A stretch of DNA of 64,000 nucleotides from Mucilaginibacter paludis DSM 18603 (GTDB lineage Bacteria; Bacteroidota; Bacteroidia; Sphingobacteriales; Sphingobacteriaceae). The notes under the pieces are model-generated. The model searched no databases, was not told the DNA's origin, and was given only the letters and a program-made list of their open reading frames with translations. Below, piece after piece: positions 61,819-64,000 of the stretch. The stretch is from the NCBI RefSeq assembly GCF_000166195.2, contig NZ_CM001403.1:4110432-4174431 (forward strand), read 5' to 3'. The position numbers and the translations under genes are program-made. Every line of letters starts with the position of its first letter. Within the stretch, counting starts at the first letter, position 1.

Positions 61819-61976
61819 ACATTATTTATTTCCTGATCGGCTGTAGCGTTTTGCTGGCCCTGATATTTCTGGGCGCCTTTTTTTGGGCGCAACGCACCGG
61901 GCAAAATGATGATTTGTACACACCATCCATGCGGATCTTGTTGGATGATGATGAACCCACCACTCCACAAAAGTGA
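61815..61976 (+). CDS. ccoS: CcoS, cbb3 oxidase maturation protein
   Basis: This is a 53-residue single-span membrane protein: MNIIYFLIGCSVLLALIFLG, then AFFWAQRTGQNDDL and a DDDEP-rich tail. The size, the single helix and the F-W-A-x-x-x-G-Q-x-D-D-L pattern are those of CcoS, which is needed to load cofactors into the cbb3 oxidase. It overlaps ccoI by four bases, and its stop codon overlaps the regulatory palindrome ahead of ccoN/O. Confidence 0.92.
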   Translation: MNIIYFLIGCSVLLALIFLGAFFWAQRTGQNDDLYTPSMRILLDDDEPTTPQK

Positions 61977-61986
61977 TCTCAGTCAC
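61973..61986. promoter_or_regulatory. Crp/Fnr-type site upstream of ccoN/O
   Basis: GTGAT-ctca-GTCAC has the same GTGA-N6-TCAC half-sites as the site ahead of ccoI, 74 bases before the ccoN/O start, the same distance as in ccoI. Confidence 0.6.
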
Positions 61987-62060
61987 ATTTTTGTGCAACT
62001 CTTATCATTCTATCGGTCAACCGAGCGCGATAATTTTACACCATAAACAGAATCCATTTT

Positions 62061-64000
62061 ATGCAACCCGAAAAATTTTACTATGACAACAAGATCGTCC
62101 GGAACTTTGGTATAGCAACCGTAGTTTGGGGCATCATAGGCATGACAGTTGGCCTACTGGTAGCAATACAATTGTACCGGCCCGGAATGAACATGGGTAA
62201 CCAGTACACCACCTTTGGCCGCATCAGGCCGCTGCACACCAACGCGGTAATATTTGCCTTTGTTGGCAACGCTATTTTTATGGGTGTATATTACTCCTTA
62301 CAGCGCTTGCTCAAGGCCCGCATGTTTAGCGATGTTTTAAGCAAGATCCATTTCTGGGGCTGGCAGCTTATTATTATTTCGGCAGTGATTACACTTCCAT
62401 TAGGGCTAACAACATCGCATGAATATGCTGAACTGGAATGGCCCATCGATATTGCTATTACGCTGATTTGGGTTGTATTCGGTATCAACATGTTCGGTAC
62501 CATATTTAAGCGCCGCGAAAGGCACCTGTATGTTGCCATTTGGTTTTACATCGCCACGTTTGTAACCATTGCTGTATTGCATATCGTTAACTCGGTTGAG
62601 CTGCCTGTTTCTGCCTGGAAAAGCTATATGGTATATGCCGGTGTGCAGGATGCTTTGGTACAATGGTGGTACGGGCATAACGCGGTAGCATTTTTCCTGA
62701 CAACACCTTACCTGGGCATGATGTATTACTTTTTGCCCAAAATGGCTAACCGGCCCATCTATTCCTATAAATTAAGTATCCTGCATTTTTGGGCATTGAT
62801 ATTTATTTATATCTGGGCAGGTCCGCACCACTTGTTATATACCACCTTACCCGGATGGGCACAATCATTAGGTGTAGCGTTTTCCATTATGCTGATAGCG
62901 CCAAGCTGGGGCGGGATGATCAACGGTTTGCTAACCTTACGCGGCGCATGGGATAAAGTACGGGATGATGTAGTGCTTAAATTTATGGTAGTTGGCCTTA
63001 CCGCTTATGGTATGGCTACTTTTGAAGGGCCCATGTTATCGTTAAAACAAATTAACGCCGTGGCCCACTTTACCGACTGGATTATTGCGCACGTACACGT
63101 AGGGGCATTGGGCTGGAATGGCTTTTTAACCTTCGCCATTTTATACTGGCTGATTCCGCGCATCTATAAAACCGAACTCTTCTCCAAAAAAATGGCGTCT
63201 TTCCATTTCTGGATCGGCACTTTGGGTATATTGTTTTACGCGGTGCCGATGTATTGGGCAGGCTTTACTCAAGGCTTAATGCTGAAAGAGTTTACAGCCG
63301 AAGGGATGCTGAAGTACCCCAGCTTTTTGGAAACTACACTGCGGATTATACCTATGCACGTGATGCGCTCTATCGGTGGTGGTATGTATCTGTTAGGTGT
63401 AATTGTGATGGCCTATAACTTAACGCGCACCATGCTGCAGGGCAGCCTGGTGGCTAACGAAGCCGCGCAGGCTATGCCGCTTGAGCCGGTGCATACTTTA
63501 GTACCCGAAAGCAGTTGGCACCGCAGGCTGGAACGCAAGCCCATCAAGTTAATGATTGCCGCCTTGCTGGTTATCCTTATCGGAACTTTTGTGGAGCTGA
63601 TGCCTACCTTAACCATATCATCAAACATCCCAACGATAGCCAGTGTAAAACCATATACGCCGCTCGAATTGCAGGGTCGTGATCTTTACATCAGAGAGGG
63701 CTGTTCAAACTGCCACTCGCAAACGGTAAGGCCGTTCCGGTCGGAAACAGAGCGTTACGGCGAATACAGCAAGGCCGGCGAATTTGTGTATGATCACCCC
63801 TTTTTATGGGGATCCAAACGTACCGGGCCCGATCTGGCCCGCGAAGGCGGTAAATACGGAAACGCCTGGCACTATAATCACCTGATGGATCCGCGCCTGA
63901 TGTCGCCGGGCAGTATCATGCCTAATTACGACTGGCTGATCACTCAAAAACTGGATACTACAACAACCGTAGCTAAAATAAACGCCATGCGTACATTGGG
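62061..64000 (+). CDS. ccoN: CcoN-CcoO fused cbb3 oxidase subunit (partial at the window edge)
   Basis: At least 646 codons are present and the frame is open at the end. The first 490 residues are CcoN, the haem-copper catalytic subunit: RPLHTNAVIFAFVGNAIF, WWYGHNAVAFFLTTPYLG, GPHHLLYTTLPGWAQ (CuB histidines) and AHVHVGALGWNGFLTF (haem ligands). From about residue 505 the CcoO part begins, with one membrane helix and the haem c site CSNCH at residues 548-552, followed by RPFRSETERYGEYSKAGEF. The fusion of the two subunits is common in Bacteroidota. It is a high-affinity terminal oxidase of low-oxygen respiration in the inner membrane. Confidence 0.95.
   Translation, partial: MQPEKFYYDNKIVRNFGIATVVWGIIGMTVGLLVAIQLYRPGMNMGNQYTTFGRIRPLHTNAVIFAFVGNAIFMGVYYSLQRLLKARMFSDVLSKIHFWGWQLIIISAVITLPLGLTTSHEYAELEWPIDIAITLIWVVFGINMFGTIFKRRERHLYVAIWFYIATFVTIAVLHIVNSVELPVSAWKSYMVYAGVQDALVQWWYGHNAVAFFLTTPYLGMMYYFLPKMANRPIYSYKLSILHFWALIFIYIWAGPHHLLYTTLPGWAQSLGVAFSIMLIAPSWGGMINGLLTLRGAWDKVRDDVVLKFMVVGLTAYGMATFEGPMLSLKQINAVAHFTDWIIAHVHVGALGWNGFLTFAILYWLIPRIYKTELFSKKMASFHFWIGTLGILFYAVPMYWAGFTQGLMLKEFTAEGMLKYPSFLETTLRIIPMHVMRSIGGGMYLLGVIVMAYNLTRTMLQGSLVANEAAQAMPLEPVHTLVPESSWHRRLERKPIKLMIAALLVILIGTFVELMPTLTISSNIPTIASVKPYTPLELQGRDLYIREGCSNCHSQTVRPFRSETERYGEYSKAGEFVYDHPFLWGSKRTGPDLAREGGKYGNAWHYNHLMDPRLMSPGSIMPNYDWLITQKLDTTTTVAKINAMRTL

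Overview
The window looks like chromosomal DNA of a soil or plant-associated Bacteroidota, most like Mucilaginibacter/Pedobacter (Sphingobacteriaceae). The grounds are two SusC/SusD loci each governed by an ECF sigma factor and FecR-type anti-sigma factor, STN-domain TonB receptors, many small lipoproteins with DUF-type domains, a fused CcoN-CcoO cytochrome cbb3 subunit, and a -7 box of the TAnnTTTG type. The genus is an inference, since no rRNA is present.

Layout. Positions 1-18600 are an accessory region that begins at a tRNA-Arg(CCT) gene. Short one- to three-gene units are separated by copies of a repeat that resembles the 3' half of that tRNA plus its downstream hairpin and terminator. 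All copies face the same way as the tRNA, while the genes between them face both ways. The cargo includes an oxidoreductase/AraC pair, a TlpA-like protein without its cysteines, an LRR protein, a nucleotidyltransferase with a small partner, several lipoproteins, a GH11 xylanase, a frameshifted exported protein, and HxlR- and Crp-linked SDR genes. Weaker copies reach 29.7 kb.

Positions 18700-27200 hold a SusC/SusD locus whose only enzyme is a phosphodiesterase-like/alkaline phosphatase fusion, with its own FecR and sigma factor. Positions 27467-29675 carry a Crp/Fnr regulator, an SDR and a small membrane protein. Positions 29969-38999 are a second SusC/SusD locus with a GH35 beta-galactosidase, FecR and sigma factor.

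Positions 39830-47931 are a probable minus-strand operon: an ArsB/SLC13-type permease, a metallophosphoesterase, an MFS transporter, a two-component system, and three paralogous duplicated-domain proteins placed in the cytosol, at the membrane and in the periplasm. Then come a LytTR regulator, an acyltransferase, and a serine hydrolase whose 3' end is duplicated around an inserted cytosine methyltransferase/HNH restriction-modification pair. These are followed by an ECF sigma factor with a four-helix membrane partner, a TPR histidine kinase, an AHSA1-type protein and an esterase.

The right end (59340-64000) is the start of a cbb3 oxidase cluster, ccoI-ccoS-ccoN/O, with matching GTGA-N6-TCAC sites ahead of ccoI and of ccoN/O. 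The last gene runs off the window.
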